Positions 21,797 to 32,095 of a stretch of 64,000 nucleotides of DNA are shown piece by piece. A program made the translations under genes and the position numbers. Position 1 is the stretch's first letter. Every line of letters begins with the position of its first letter. The notes under the pieces are model-generated. The model was not told where the DNA came from. It did no database searches and saw nothing but the letters and a program-made list of their open reading frames with translations. The DNA comes from Methanococcus maripaludis (GTDB lineage: Archaea > AGJL01 > Methanococci > Methanococcales > Methanococcaceae), in the NCBI RefSeq assembly GCF_013760955.1, contig NZ_JACDUL010000001.1, forward strand, positions 24,481 to 88,480, read 5' to 3'.

Positions 21797-21925
21797 TTTT
21801 AAACACCGAGAAATTTTTTTAATTTGTAAATTTTTCTTTAGCAAGGTTATGGAAAAACCGAACATATAATAGTTACGATATATCAGTTATATCTTCAAAA
21901 TAAAATTAAAAAATAGAAATAAAGA

Positions 21926-23041
21926 TTATTCGACTACTTCGGACATTATTTTCAAAAATCTCTCGTTTTCGTCAAATGTTCCTATTGAAACTCTGAAATA
22001 ATATGGTTCAAGCCCTTCAAATGAATAACAGTCCCTTACGATTACTCCTTTTTTCAAAAGAACTTCACAAAATTCACTCGAATTCATGCCGTTTTTAACT
22101 TTTACAAGCATGTAGTTTGCTTCAGTAGGGTAGACTTCGAGCTGTTTAAATTTTTTCAAACCATTGTAGATTTCTTCCCTGCTTTCAATTCCTTCGTTTA
22201 AGCATTTTTCAAAGAATTCTTTATCTTGAAGTGCAGTTATTGCAGACGCTTGGGAAGCCCTTGTTAAACTAAAGATTGGTTTTATTCTCATCATGTAGTC
22301 AACAATTTTTTTACTTGTAACCCCATAACCGACCCTCTGTCCTGCAAGTCCAAATACTTTTGAAAATGTTCTTAAAACAAGCACATTGTCGTATTTTAAA
22401 GCCCAGTCTGTTAAATCGTAATCTTCATTTGAATATTCAATGTACGCATGGTCAATCATTACGAGTGCATCCGTACTTTCAACGATTTTTTTAATATCTT
22501 CGGTTGGAATTACGTTTCCAGTCGGGTTATTTGGCGTGCATAAGAATATTGCTTTTGTTTTTTCAGTAATATTATTTAAAACGCTTTCAATATCCAATTT
22601 AAATTCATTTTCTTCGTCAAATTTTGCCCATTTTATGTTTGCACCGTGGATTTTTGCAGAAATTGCGTACTGTGTAAATGTTGGAATTGGAATGATTACT
22701 TCATCGCCTTCATCGATTAATATTCTCATGATGTTATCGATTACTTCATCCGCCCCATCTCCACCAACAATGATGTTTTCAACAGGCATTTTTGTAAATT
22801 TACTTATTTCATCCATTAATTCAGGATTTATTGGTTGGGGGTACTGGTGGAGTTTCGAAACTTCATCCATTAATTTTTCTGCAATTTTTGGCGAACAGCC
22901 CCATGGGTTTTCATTTGAACCCAATTTAATAATTTTTTCAGGATCTATTCCATAATTTCTTGCAATTTCTTCTTTTGACTTTCCTGGAACGTACGCTTTA
23001 AATTCTTTAACTATTGCTCTTACTTTATCATCAATTGACAT
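21926..23041 (-). CDS. hisC: Histidinol-phosphate aminotransferase
   Basis: 371-aa fold-I PLP aminotransferase of histidine synthesis. Family segments: [34 protein letters not shown], and the PLP lysine in [17 protein letters not shown]. Start at ATG 23041 with GGTG upstream; GTG 23050 lies in the binding site. It is downstream of the LOR/SDH-type and DUF2100 genes with short gaps, suggesting one transcript. Confidence 0.95.
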   Translation of the reverse strand: MSIDDKVRAIVKEFKAYVPGKSKEEIARNYGIDPEKIIKLGSNENPWGCSPKIAEKLMDEVSKLHQYPQPINPELMDEISKFTKMPVENIIVGGDGADEVIDNIMRILIDEGDEVIIPIPTFTQYAISAKIHGANIKWAKFDEENEFKLDIESVLNNITEKTKAIFLCTPNNPTGNVIPTEDIKKIVESTDALVMIDHAYIEYSNEDYDLTDWALKYDNVLVLRTFSKVFGLAGQRVGYGVTSKKIVDYMMRIKPIFSLTRASQASAITALQDKEFFEKCLNEGIESREEIYNGLKKFKQLEVYPTEANYMLVKVKNGMNSSEFCEVLLKKGVIVRDCYSFEGLEPYYFRVSIGTFDENERFLKIMSEVVE

Positions 23042-23066
23042 TAAAAACACCTAAATAAAATAAAAA

Positions 23067-23726
23067 TTAAAGTATTTCATCAGCATTTAATTTTTCCGCG
23101 TTGTAGAGTTCTTTTGCTCTTATGTAGATCAATTCATCGGCAACGTCTCCATCTTTAACAAGCACTACAACTTTAGACGGGGATATGTTTGATATAACTT
23201 TTGAAATCTGCTCTTTTGTGATTTTACATTTTTTTTCTATTCCCAATAAAGCTTTTTCAGGAATTTTAGGATTTACAACTTTCATATCCTCAATTTCCAA
23301 GACTCCTTCTGTTGAAATAATATTCAAGTCAGGATTGATGTCTTTTAAGGATTTTAATACTTTTTTATTGCTTACAATATAAAGTGCCTGTCCATCCAAA
23401 GAAATTGTTTCAAAATCAAATCCAAATCCGCTTAAGACATTGTTAATATGTTTTTGAGCTTCAAAAAGAAGTTTTGAAAATTCTTTAGCTTTTTCTTCAT
23501 CCAGATCATGATTTGGTGCATATTTGTATAGATCTTCATCTGCCTCAAAAAGCGAATGAACTGCCTTTTTAAATTCTAAAGTATCGATTTTACCTGCTTT
23601 TGCATCTGAAAATGTCTTTTTATCATTATTCTGGCTTAAATTTTGAGTAGTTGAAACTGTTTTTGTTTTTGAAATTGTTTCAACGGCCCTTTTAATTAAT
23701 TCTTTTGAATGCTGTGTTTCTGACAT
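23067..23726 (-). CDS. DUF2100-like archaeal protein
   Basis: 219-aa soluble protein resembling the archaeal family DUF2100, as far as I recall it; function unknown. The first 50 residues are polar and probably disordered. The C-terminal part has ordered segments such as GQALYIVSNKKVL and KVVVLVKDGDVADELIYIRAKELY. Start chosen at ATG 23726 after GGGGAAAAAT; the longer frame overlaps the upstream gene. Position 16 bp after the LOR/SDH-type gene and 25 bp before hisC suggests an amino-acid-related role. Confidence 0.6.
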   Translation of the reverse strand: MSETQHSKELIKRAVETISKTKTVSTTQNLSQNNDKKTFSDAKAGKIDTLEFKKAVHSLFEADEDLYKYAPNHDLDEEKAKEFSKLLFEAQKHINNVLSGFGFDFETISLDGQALYIVSNKKVLKSLKDINPDLNIISTEGVLEIEDMKVVNPKIPEKALLGIEKKCKITKEQISKVISNISPSKVVVLVKDGDVADELIYIRAKELYNAEKLNADEIL

Positions 23727-23742
23727 ATTTTTCCCCAAAAAA

Positions 23743-24990
23743 TTATTCCTGTAATTCAAGTCTTTCTAATTCTTTCAAAAGAAGTACTAAAAATACCCCT
23801 ACATCAGTAACTACTCCGATAGCCTGTGAAGTTCCCCTATCCATTAATTTAGTAACTGTTGAAGGCTGTATGTCGACACAGACTGTTTTTATGTATGAAG
23901 GCATTAAGTTACCCGTTGCAACAGAGTGTAAAAGTGTTGAAAGCATGATAACCATTTTTTTATCCATTACCATAGTTCTCATTTCATCCTGTGCAACCAT
24001 AGCATCGGTTATAACATCTGGAAGTGGTCCATCATCTCTAATACTTCCCGCAAGTACATATGGAATCTCATTTTTTATGCACTGATACATTATACCTTCT
24101 TTTAATGTGCCACTCTCGACTGCGTTTTTAATGCATCCTGCATCAATTATCGTATTTATTGCATAGATATGGTGTTTGTGCCCGCCAGTTACAGGTTTTG
24201 CAGTTTTTATATCTACTCCAAGTGAAGTTCCAAAGAGTGCTGATTCAATATCATGGGTTGCAAGTGCATTTCCTGCCAAAATTGCTTGAATATATCCAAG
24301 TTCGACCATTTTTGCTAAAGCAGGGCCTCCACCGGTGTGTATAATTGCAGGGCCGCCAACAATTGCAATTCCGCCTGTTCCTGTTTTTTTATACTCTTCC
24401 CGTATTTCGTACATTTCCTTTGCAATTCTCTTAATAATTGCTTCTTTTGGCTTTTCTGAAGATACTTCTGAGTTCATGAATTCAAAAAGCTGTCCTGCTT
24501 CTCTTGACTTTTCAGGAGGCATTACTCTGATTCCGTTGTGGCCAATTACTACAAAGTCTCCTTTTTTCACTTTTCTCATTACTTTTGTTTCTGCCCTTTT
24601 TTCTTCAGGATAAACAACAATTACAGCATCCATCTTTGGATTTGCAACTTCTATCCATTCATCATTTACTTTTACGTGTGTTGGGTGATTTGTAGTTGAA
24701 TAAAATCCATCTGGTAAAACACTGTCTTTTAAAGCAGGTTTTAAATTGGCATTTTCAATTTCAGGGATATTTGCACCGACATTTTGAAGTTCTTCAAGGA
24801 TTTGGTCAAGATGCTGTTCAGAAGTTCCAGAAATTAACAATTTTGCATATGATACATCGGTTTTTTTCTTCCCGATATCAAATTCCAAAACTTTATAGTC
24901 TCCGCCAAGTTCCAAAGTTCTGTCAAATACTTTTGCGAGTATAAAGCTGTCAATTATGTGTCCTTTTAATTCAATTTCCCTCATGAACAT
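23743..24990 (-). CDS. TIGR00300 / LOR-SDH-type protein, probable ornithine cyclodeaminase
   Basis: 415-aa protein of the TIGR00300 family, which shares a domain with bifunctional lysine-ketoglutarate reductase/saccharopine dehydrogenase and with arginine-catabolic enzymes. A glycine-rich dinucleotide-binding stretch is visible (GTGGIAIVGGPAIIHTGGGPALAKM), and so is an ATHDIE segment. I recall a M. maripaludis member being reported to convert ornithine to proline, an NAD-dependent route in organisms lacking the classical one. That is memory, not something the sequence proves. Start at ATG 24990 by GGTG spacing; ATG 24984 is possible. Confidence 0.75.
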   Translation of the reverse strand: MFMREIELKGHIIDSFILAKVFDRTLELGGDYKVLEFDIGKKKTDVSYAKLLISGTSEQHLDQILEELQNVGANIPEIENANLKPALKDSVLPDGFYSTTNHPTHVKVNDEWIEVANPKMDAVIVVYPEEKRAETKVMRKVKKGDFVVIGHNGIRVMPPEKSREAGQLFEFMNSEVSSEKPKEAIIKRIAKEMYEIREEYKKTGTGGIAIVGGPAIIHTGGGPALAKMVELGYIQAILAGNALATHDIESALFGTSLGVDIKTAKPVTGGHKHHIYAINTIIDAGCIKNAVESGTLKEGIMYQCIKNEIPYVLAGSIRDDGPLPDVITDAMVAQDEMRTMVMDKKMVIMLSTLLHSVATGNLMPSYIKTVCVDIQPSTVTKLMDRGTSQAIGVVTDVGVFLVLLLKELERLELQE

Positions 24991-25078
24991 CAAATCACCC
25001 GATAAATCTCTCTAAAATTCAGTTATCAATTGTGTATGTGCTACATAAATATATAATTTTTTGAATGTAATAAAAAAA

Positions 25079-27088
25079 TTATTTAAAAAAAGAACTGTTT
25101 TTCAAATTATCTTCTTTCATCTTTTTCATGAATTTTGGAATGTATTCTTCAGCGGTATCGACAGACATTGGTAAAAATTTATCTTTTAGATATTTTCTTT
25201 TTAACATTTCTGAACCCACCCATTCATTGAATCGTTTATCCTGTATAATTACAACACCATAATCCGTTTCAGTTCTGATTAATCGTCCAATCATCTGTAT
25301 TACGGTTCTTGCCATTATATGAAACGACGTCATTAAAAATGCACTCCAGTGGGCATCTTTAACTTTTCTCGACTTCAATCGTTCTTCGAGAAGTGTTTGT
25401 TCTCTTTTTAAAAGCGGTGTTGGAACTGGAAACGGTAAACTATCGATTATAACACATGTTAATGCATCACCGGGGATATCTACACCTTCTGCAAATCTTC
25501 CCGTTGCTAAAAGGAGTCCGCCGTATTTTTGAAAGTCTTCTTTTAGTTTTTTTGCAGCTTTTCCGTCCATTCCTGATTCATAGCAGTATATGTTTCCACG
25601 ATATCCTGCATCCAAAAAATATTCGTGAGCAGTTTTTAAATCCCCAAAACTTTTAAAAAGTATCAAAGTGTTTCCTTTTGCAGCTTTTACCATTTTAAAC
25701 AGATTTTCATTTGCTTTATTTCGTTTTTTATTGTTTGATTGGAAATCCGTTGAATTAAATTTCATATCTTCCCCGTCTGAGAGTGAAATTATATTTCGCC
25801 TATCTTTTGAAAAGGGGCTGTCAAGAAGCAGCGTTTCACTTTTTCCCATACCAGTCTTTATTGCGTGAATATTTAAATCTCCAAGTGTTGCCGAACAGTG
25901 AACTACTGATGCATCCCCGTAAAGTTTATTTAAATAATTTGAAACGAGCACAGGTTCACAGAGAATCGATCCGTTGTTTTTATACACGACAAAATTTCCA
26001 GTAATATTTCTAAGATTACCCAAATTTTCCAAAAATTCAACGAGTGGAACGTCTGAAATTCTCCTATCTGCAATAAATTGAAGTTCTAGTGGGATCAAAC
26101 CCTTGTTATCAATTTTAAATTTCAAATCTTTTTTGTCAAGTTCTTCGTTTTCATTTAAATCTTCGATTTTTTCCTTAATTTTAACTATATCGTTGTATCC
26201 TTCAAGAAGAGTTCCTAAAATTGCTACATCTTCTTTTAATCCAAATGAAGTAATCTTAAATCCATCAAATACCAGCGAATTTTTACAATCTTTTCCAGCC
26301 GCATTTTTTACAACGTAATCTTGAACAATTGTCCAGAAAATCTCGTCTTCTTCCTCAGATACTCTATCCATATGCACCCTCAACCTTGAATTTGAGTAGT
26401 GGTATGCCATAAATCTAAGTCTTCTTAAAGCATATTTTGGATTTATTACAATTGTTGCCGCATTCCTAATACTTCCCTCAAGTTTGTGGGCCTCGTCACA
26501 GATTACAATGTCAGTTTGTTTCTTTTTGTCGATTTCGTCTTTTAAATAATAGTAAATAGTGTTGTTCATCACGATTATGTTTGCATCAAAGCATTCGATC
26601 TTTGCTTTTTGATAATCACACATACAAAGCGGACAGTAAAATTTTATATTTCCATCAAATTCAATCTTTTCCTTTTTTGTACCACAAACACAGACCGGTT
26701 TTTTGTTTGGCCTGTAAATACATCCTTTATTTAATTGGCAGTACAGTGTGTTTGCTTTTTCCCCTTTTGATTTACAGAAAAAGTTTCCCTTCCCCATCAT
26801 GAAAGATACTTTTAAATTGTGTTTTAATGAATTCAAATCTTCTACGATTCTTTCTTGCTGGTCAATCGTTTCCGTAAGAATCATTACCCTTTTTCCACGT
26901 TCTGCAAAGTACAATGCAGGAATTAAGTATGATAATGTCTTTCCAACTCCCGTTGGAGCTTCAACTACAAGGTTTTTCTTATTGGTTACACATTCGTAAA
27001 TTTTTCCCATTAAAACTTCTTGCTGGGACCGCATTCCATGATAAGGAAATTTTTCTTTAGAATATTCTTTAAATTCGTAAAAATCCAT
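25079..27088 (-). CDS. DinG/XPD-like DNA helicase
   Basis: 669-aa superfamily-2 helicase of the Rad3/XPD/DinG group. Walker A is APTGVGKTLSY, motif II is CDEAHKLE, and motif VI lies in QMIGRLIRTETDYGVV. Between motifs I and II there are many cysteines (CKSKG, CQLNKGC, CVCGTK, CPLCMC). Those at the usual position could ligate the [4Fe-4S] cluster of this group and the CxxC pairs could form a zinc site. Start at ATG 27088 after GTGGTAATC. It acts in repair or replication; the specific role is not evident. Confidence 0.88.
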   Translation of the reverse strand: MDFYEFKEYSKEKFPYHGMRSQQEVLMGKIYECVTNKKNLVVEAPTGVGKTLSYLIPALYFAERGKRVMILTETIDQQERIVEDLNSLKHNLKVSFMMGKGNFFCKSKGEKANTLYCQLNKGCIYRPNKKPVCVCGTKKEKIEFDGNIKFYCPLCMCDYQKAKIECFDANIIVMNNTIYYYLKDEIDKKKQTDIVICDEAHKLEGSIRNAATIVINPKYALRRLRFMAYHYSNSRLRVHMDRVSEEEDEIFWTIVQDYVVKNAAGKDCKNSLVFDGFKITSFGLKEDVAILGTLLEGYNDIVKIKEKIEDLNENEELDKKDLKFKIDNKGLIPLELQFIADRRISDVPLVEFLENLGNLRNITGNFVVYKNNGSILCEPVLVSNYLNKLYGDASVVHCSATLGDLNIHAIKTGMGKSETLLLDSPFSKDRRNIISLSDGEDMKFNSTDFQSNNKKRNKANENLFKMVKAAKGNTLILFKSFGDLKTAHEYFLDAGYRGNIYCYESGMDGKAAKKLKEDFQKYGGLLLATGRFAEGVDIPGDALTCVIIDSLPFPVPTPLLKREQTLLEERLKSRKVKDAHWSAFLMTSFHIMARTVIQMIGRLIRTETDYGVVIIQDKRFNEWVGSEMLKRKYLKDKFLPMSVDTAEEYIPKFMKKMKEDNLKNSSFFK

Positions 27089-27214
27089 GATTACCACATA
27101 ACTTGAAAATAGTTTGAAAATCTAATAAGGTGCCACCTTTTATTTATAAGTATTTATTGGTGGCAAAAATACAAAAAAAGCTGTTTTCATATTTAAAATT
27201 AAATTTAAATGATT

Positions 27215-28777
27215 TTAATCACTGTAAAGTTTTTTATCATACTCTATTATCATTCTTTCAGCATCAAAATATTCTACAACGTGGTTTACGGCATTTGCAG
27301 CCTTTTCCCACCATTTGTCAGTATCGTAAATCTTTATCGCTTCTTCAAGATACTTGTACATTTCATTTGCTTCGTAATTTTCATCGAGATTCACCCCGTC
27401 TCCGATAGTAAAACTGTCCTCAGGATAAGCTTTTGCCCATTCAACATGCCATCCATCCATTGTACTCATGTGTATCGATGCATTCATTGATGCAGTCATT
27501 CCAGAAGTTCCGGATGCCTCATTTGGTCTTCTTGGGGTGTTTAACCATACATCAGACCCCTGTTTTAAAAGTTTACTGAGTTTCAGTTCATATCCAGTCA
27601 AAACTGAAACATTTTTAAGTTCCCTCGTTTTTGAAACTATCCAGTTAAATGTAATCTGCGCATTTGCATCTGCAGGGTGCGGTTTTCCGGCCCAGAGTAT
27701 CTGAATTTTTCCAGTTTTCAATAAATTTTTAAACCTTTTTTCGTCTCGAAGTAAAAATGAAGGTCTTTTGTAGTCTGCAAATCTTCTTGCCCACACAACA
27801 GTTAAAATATTTGGATCAAAGAGACTTCCCGTTTGATCAGCTACTTCTTCAAAAAGCTGCTTTTTTAATTCCAGTTTACGTTCACGGAGCATTTTTATAT
27901 CTTTTTTTTCCGCAGCTTCCTTTATTTGAGTATCTTGCCAGTAATATTTATCCTGTGCATTTGTAATGTTTATTATAGGCTCTCGATTAGTCACCCATGC
28001 CCACATTTTTTCCGAAGTTTCCCTGTGAAGTTCTGAAACTGCATTTGATCGTTTGCACATTCTTAAAGCTGCGACTGTTAAATTAAATGGATTTCCACCA
28101 TATTTTTCAGCAGTTTTCGTATCGATACTTCCAAAAAATCCCATGCTTTTTAAAAGATTTATATCCTGTGTTTCATTTCCAGCAGGAATTGGGGTGTGCG
28201 TTGTAAATAAAAGATGCTCTTTTACATAATCAATTCCGTAGTCTTCGAGCATTTTAAATGCAATTGGTAGAGAATGAGCTTCGTTGATATGAAAAAGTTT
28301 TACATTTTCACATTCTCGAATGACTTTGTATCCTCCGATTCCCAGAACGATTTCTTGAGCGATGTGGGTTAAATTATTCCCATCATATAGTCCGTAAGAA
28401 ATAGTTCTCGATAAATGATCATTTTCTGGAATATCAGTAGTTAAAAAATAGATTGGACATGTATTAAACGTATTTTCTTCTAATTTGTACGCTTTAACCC
28501 ATATATTTGTTCCGTTTATTACCACTGGAACTTTTAAATCAATATCTGTTAAAAAATCGTAGTATTTCCTTATATTTTCAACTTTCATACGACCTTCACG
28601 ATCCCGTACTTGGTCGTAGTATCCGTAGCTCCATAGCATGGAAACGCCAACTAGCGGTACATTTAGTCTTTTTGCTGCTCTAAAATGGGATCCTGCTAAA
28701 AACCCGAGTCCTCCTGCATACGTCTTTAAAGACTGATCGATTGCAAACTCCATGCTAAAATAAGCAGTGTTTTTCAT
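27215..28777 (-). CDS. GT35 alpha-glucan phosphorylase homologue lacking the PLP lysine
   Basis: 520 aa, much shorter than classical phosphorylases (over 700). The GT35 fold is clear: YFSMEFAIDQSLKTYAGGLG, RFADYKRPS, AGKPHPADANAQ and NTPRRPNEASGTSGM. The residue after GTSGM, where phosphorylases carry the lysine that binds pyridoxal phosphate, is Thr here (about residue 428, codon at 27494-27496). Either PLP is bound otherwise or the protein is not a normal phosphorylase. Start at ATG 28777 after GGGGGATTTA. The organism stores glycogen, so a glycogen role is plausible. Confidence 0.85.
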   Translation of the reverse strand: MKNTAYFSMEFAIDQSLKTYAGGLGFLAGSHFRAAKRLNVPLVGVSMLWSYGYYDQVRDREGRMKVENIRKYYDFLTDIDLKVPVVINGTNIWVKAYKLEENTFNTCPIYFLTTDIPENDHLSRTISYGLYDGNNLTHIAQEIVLGIGGYKVIRECENVKLFHINEAHSLPIAFKMLEDYGIDYVKEHLLFTTHTPIPAGNETQDINLLKSMGFFGSIDTKTAEKYGGNPFNLTVAALRMCKRSNAVSELHRETSEKMWAWVTNREPIINITNAQDKYYWQDTQIKEAAEKKDIKMLRERKLELKKQLFEEVADQTGSLFDPNILTVVWARRFADYKRPSFLLRDEKRFKNLLKTGKIQILWAGKPHPADANAQITFNWIVSKTRELKNVSVLTGYELKLSKLLKQGSDVWLNTPRRPNEASGTSGMTASMNASIHMSTMDGWHVEWAKAYPEDSFTIGDGVNLDENYEANEMYKYLEEAIKIYDTDKWWEKAANAVNHVVEYFDAERMIIEYDKKLYSD

Positions 28778-28873
28778 TAAATCCCCCAAAATAAAGTTAA
28801 AGCGTGAATTCTTGAGTAATATTATGTTTCTATTTTATATTTATTAAATATATCTAAAAGAGATTAATAAATT

Positions 28874-29419
28874 CTATTTTAAAGTAGCAGTTATGATAGT
28901 TATCGGGTTTTTTGAAAGCATTATGTGCCCGGAATTAATTTTTTTTCCGTAAGACACAGATACATTTACAAAATCCACGTTGTATCTGAGTTCTTCAAAT
29001 TTACTAATTATTTTTACACTGTTTTCAAGAACGATTGTGTTTGCAACCACTTTCTCAATTTTCTTTTCTTTTAAAATTTCCAAAATTTGTTCGATATTTT
29101 GCGTTCCGCCAATAAATACCTTGTTAAAATCAAATTCTGAAATTAAATCTTTTGCATCTCCAAGAAATACTTCACAATTTTCTATTTTAAACTTTTTTAA
29201 GTTAGTTACTGTCGTATTTTTTGCGTCTTCGCTGTTATCGATCGCATAAACAAATTTTGAGCGTTTTGATATCTCCACACTCATGCCGCCGCTACCGCAA
29301 CCAATATCTAAAACAATATCTTCGGGATTCAAATTTAATTTACCGATACTCACAGCCCTAATTTCTTCCTTAGTTATCGGAACCCCTTCCATTCTAAAAA
29401 ATTCACTGTCTTGGATCAT
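28874..29419 (-). CDS. cbiT: Cobalt-precorrin-6B C15-methyltransferase (decarboxylating)
   Basis: 181-aa class-I SAM methyltransferase of corrin synthesis, methylating C15 and removing the C12 acetate carboxyl. Motif I is VLDIGCGSGGMSVEIS and the acidic motif II end is FVYAIDN. The FIGGTQNIEQIL segment is typical of CbiT. GTGAAAAA precedes the ATG. In many bacteria CbiE and CbiT are fused (CobL); here cbiE is a separate gene at 34470. Confidence 0.93.
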   Translation of the reverse strand: MIQDSEFFRMEGVPITKEEIRAVSIGKLNLNPEDIVLDIGCGSGGMSVEISKRSKFVYAIDNSEDAKNTTVTNLKKFKIENCEVFLGDAKDLISEFDFNKVFIGGTQNIEQILEILKEKKIEKVVANTIVLENSVKIISKFEELRYNVDFVNVSVSYGKKINSGHIMLSKNPITIITATLK

Positions 29420-29567
29420 TTTTTCACATTAATTATTATTTTGATTAACAAGTTATAAATACTGATTTTAGCTACTTATATATTGGCTTAATTTTTAAAT
29501 AGTAACAATTACGGTATTTCTATACACATTTTATTATTCTCATCATATCTAACAAAAAGGTGAAGTT

Positions 29568-30536
29568 ATGGCTGACGTTTTGACTGAATTGCCGGGAGTA
29601 GGCCCATCAACTGCGGAAAAATTAATTGAAGCAGGATACCTCGATTTTATGAAAATTGCAACAGCAACAATTGGTGAATTAACCGACATTGAAGGAATCA
29701 GTGAAAAAGCTGCTGCTAAAATGATTATGGCTGCAAGAGACTTGTGCGACCTTGGATTTAAAAGCGGTGTTGAATTATTAAGACAGAGACAGAGTGTTTG
29801 GAGACTTTCAACAGGCAGTAAAGAATTAGATACTGTTCTTGCAGGAGGACTCGAAAGTCAGTCAGTAACTGAATTTGCAGGTATGTACGGAAGCGGTAAA
29901 ACGCAAATCATGCACCAATCATGTGTAAATTTACAGATTGCTGGAAAAATATATGCTGATTTAGAAGGGGTAGTTGAAGAAGAACTTGAACATCCAAAAG
30001 CAGTTTATATTGATACTGAAGGTACATTCAGACCTGAAAGAGTTGTTCAAATGGCTGAAGGACTTGGAATTGACGGTCAGCTTGTTTTAGACAACACATT
30101 TGTTGCAAGAGCATACAACTCAGACATGCAGATGTTATTTGCTGAAAAAATCGAAGACTTGATTAAAGGCGGAAATAACATTAAATTAGTAATTATCGAC
30201 TCCCTTACAAGCACTTTCAGGAATGAATTTACAGGAAGAGGTAAATTAGCTGAAAGACAGCAAAAATTAGGTAGACACATGGCTACACTAAACAAACTTG
30301 CAGATTTATACAACTGCATTGTTTTGGTTACAAACCAGGTTGCTGCAAAACCAGATGCATTCTTTGGTGTTGCTGAACAGGCTATCGGTGGACACGTTGT
30401 TGGACACGCTGCAACATTTAGATTCTTCTTAAGAAAATCAAAAGGAGATAAAAGAGTTGCAAAATTATACGACTCCCCACACTTACCAGATTCAGAAGCA
30501 GTTTTTAGAATTACAGAAAAAGGTATTATGGATTAA
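29568..30536 (+). CDS. radA: DNA repair and recombination protein RadA
   Basis: 322-aa archaeal RecA/Rad51 recombinase that forms filaments on single-stranded DNA and drives strand exchange. The N-terminal helix-hairpin-helix domain begins [19 protein letters not shown]. The ATPase core has Walker A GMYGSGKT and Walker [11 protein letters not shown]2-loop and ATP-cap features ([26 protein letters not shown]) are present. GGTG precedes ATG by five bases. A 148-bp upstream region contains TTATATATTGG (about 29477), a plausible promoter element. Confidence 0.98.
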   Translation: MADVLTELPGVGPSTAEKLIEAGYLDFMKIATATIGELTDIEGISEKAAAKMIMAARDLCDLGFKSGVELLRQRQSVWRLSTGSKELDTVLAGGLESQSVTEFAGMYGSGKTQIMHQSCVNLQIAGKIYADLEGVVEEELEHPKAVYIDTEGTFRPERVVQMAEGLGIDGQLVLDNTFVARAYNSDMQMLFAEKIEDLIKGGNNIKLVIIDSLTSTFRNEFTGRGKLAERQQKLGRHMATLNKLADLYNCIVLVTNQVAAKPDAFFGVAEQAIGGHVVGHAATFRFFLRKSKGDKRVAKLYDSPHLPDSEAVFRITEKGIMD

Positions 30537-30616
30537 TATCTTTTAAAATAAATTTTAATATTTTCTTTTTTTAAAACTTAAAAAAATAGAAATTTTTGAT
30601 TATTTTTAATTTAAAC

Positions 30617-32095
30617 TTATTTTATCATTCCCATTTCTTTTTGTCGTTTTATCCTCTGAGCCAATATGCATGGACCGTTTCTTTTTCCGCCGATTGGCAC
30701 ATTTGGCGTTCCAAGACAGTTCATACATCTTGCCATAACACTTGCACCAAGGGCGAGTCCATCTTCAACGAAAATTATGTTTTCTGAAACATTGTCCCAT
30801 ATTCCAAGCTCTGAAAGCATTTCAATTATCAATTTTGGCTTTTGGCCGGTAATTCCTGCCCTTCCAGTAATTCCTATTGCAGTAGCCCCACTTATAATTC
30901 CTTCTTCATGTGCAATTTTTATCAATCTTTGAGTGATTTTTGCAGAAACTATGTCTAAGGTGTACATCATAGTTGGAAGATTTGACTCTTTTAAAATTTT
31001 TGCACCGATTTTTTCAAGTTCTGGAATATCGCTTCCATTTTCACCGACATCGCAACCTATTAAAAACGTTCCTGCTTTTTCCGCACTTTCAGGGTTTACT
31101 GGAACAGTTCCAAATCGTTCCATTCCTTTTGGAACTTCTTTTATAATTACGTGCTCGTGGATTTCTTTTGCATATTTTTCCGCAAGTTCCTTATTTGGAC
31201 TTCCTTTTTCAGCGTGAATATCTAAAACCGCACCGCCCCTTTTACTTACCAAATCAGTTCCACGAACAACCGCATCTGAAACTGCACCTGCAAGCCCACA
31301 GAGATTTCCAATAACTTTTGCATAAGGCTCCCCATTGTTTGTAATCCTTCCTGCCAAGGTTGTTCCAAAATCAATACTGATACAAGGGTTTCTGTAGTCC
31401 ACCCCAGTCCATTTACTTCCAATTTTTAATCCTGCGGTTACAAGTTCCCCTTCCATTTCGTTTGCAACCACTTCTTTTCCAGTTGGCGGAACTACTCCTG
31501 TTACCGCCCCATCGAAAATCAATTTTTCAATTAAAGTGTAGTCTTGAAGTATTTCTGGAAGCTGTTTTTTTGTCATTATTGGAGTCATCTTTCCATTTGG
31601 AATTCCCGCCATTCTGCATCCTTCTGCAAGAGATACAATCATTACACCAACTTCTTCAGGTGATGCAAAACCTGCAGTAACCCCTGTACTTCTAACAACA
31701 AAATGGAGGTCATCTACATTCAAATGTGCTTTATCCATCGCCCCTTTTAACACATCTCGAACCATTTCAGAAACTGCTTCTTTTGTTAATTCAACGTCCC
31801 ATATGGTTCGTCCAAAAACTTCTTCTCCTTTTTTGGGAGTTCGAACATCCCTCGTCATTCTAACTTCTTTTGATACAACGTATGTCTTTCCAGAGCCCAT
31901 CTCTGTTGCAGTTATTATCGCTTTTGTGGTAGTATTTCCAAGCTCAACAGATGCAACAGTATAGTATGGCAATATATTCTGATTTGGGCCTACCCTCTTT
32001 GGATTTAAATCCATTACATCAATACTTTGTGATTTCGCATAATGAATTTTTGGTGATTTACTAAATATTCCTTTAATTGAATCAAGAAACCCCAT
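30617..32095 (-). CDS. Methanogenesis marker protein 14
   Basis: 492-aa protein matching methanogenesis marker 14, a family confined to methanogens and relatives and predicted to be an ASKHA-type ATPase. A phosphate-1-like segment (VASVELGNTTTKAIITATE) and a second DFGTTLAGRI are visible. Cysteines cluster near the C-terminus (MARCMNCLGTP). Such proteins resemble reductive activators of corrinoid or methyl-CoM reductase systems, but the function of this one is not established. Start at ATG 32095 after AAGGAGAAGA. Confidence 0.88.
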   Translation of the reverse strand: MGFLDSIKGIFSKSPKIHYAKSQSIDVMDLNPKRVGPNQNILPYYTVASVELGNTTTKAIITATEMGSGKTYVVSKEVRMTRDVRTPKKGEEVFGRTIWDVELTKEAVSEMVRDVLKGAMDKAHLNVDDLHFVVRSTGVTAGFASPEEVGVMIVSLAEGCRMAGIPNGKMTPIMTKKQLPEILQDYTLIEKLIFDGAVTGVVPPTGKEVVANEMEGELVTAGLKIGSKWTGVDYRNPCISIDFGTTLAGRITNNGEPYAKVIGNLCGLAGAVSDAVVRGTDLVSKRGGAVLDIHAEKGSPNKELAEKYAKEIHEHVIIKEVPKGMERFGTVPVNPESAEKAGTFLIGCDVGENGSDIPELEKIGAKILKESNLPTMMYTLDIVSAKITQRLIKIAHEEGIISGATAIGITGRAGITGQKPKLIIEMLSELGIWDNVSENIIFVEDGLALGASVMARCMNCLGTPNVPIGGKRNGPCILAQRIKRQKEMGMIK

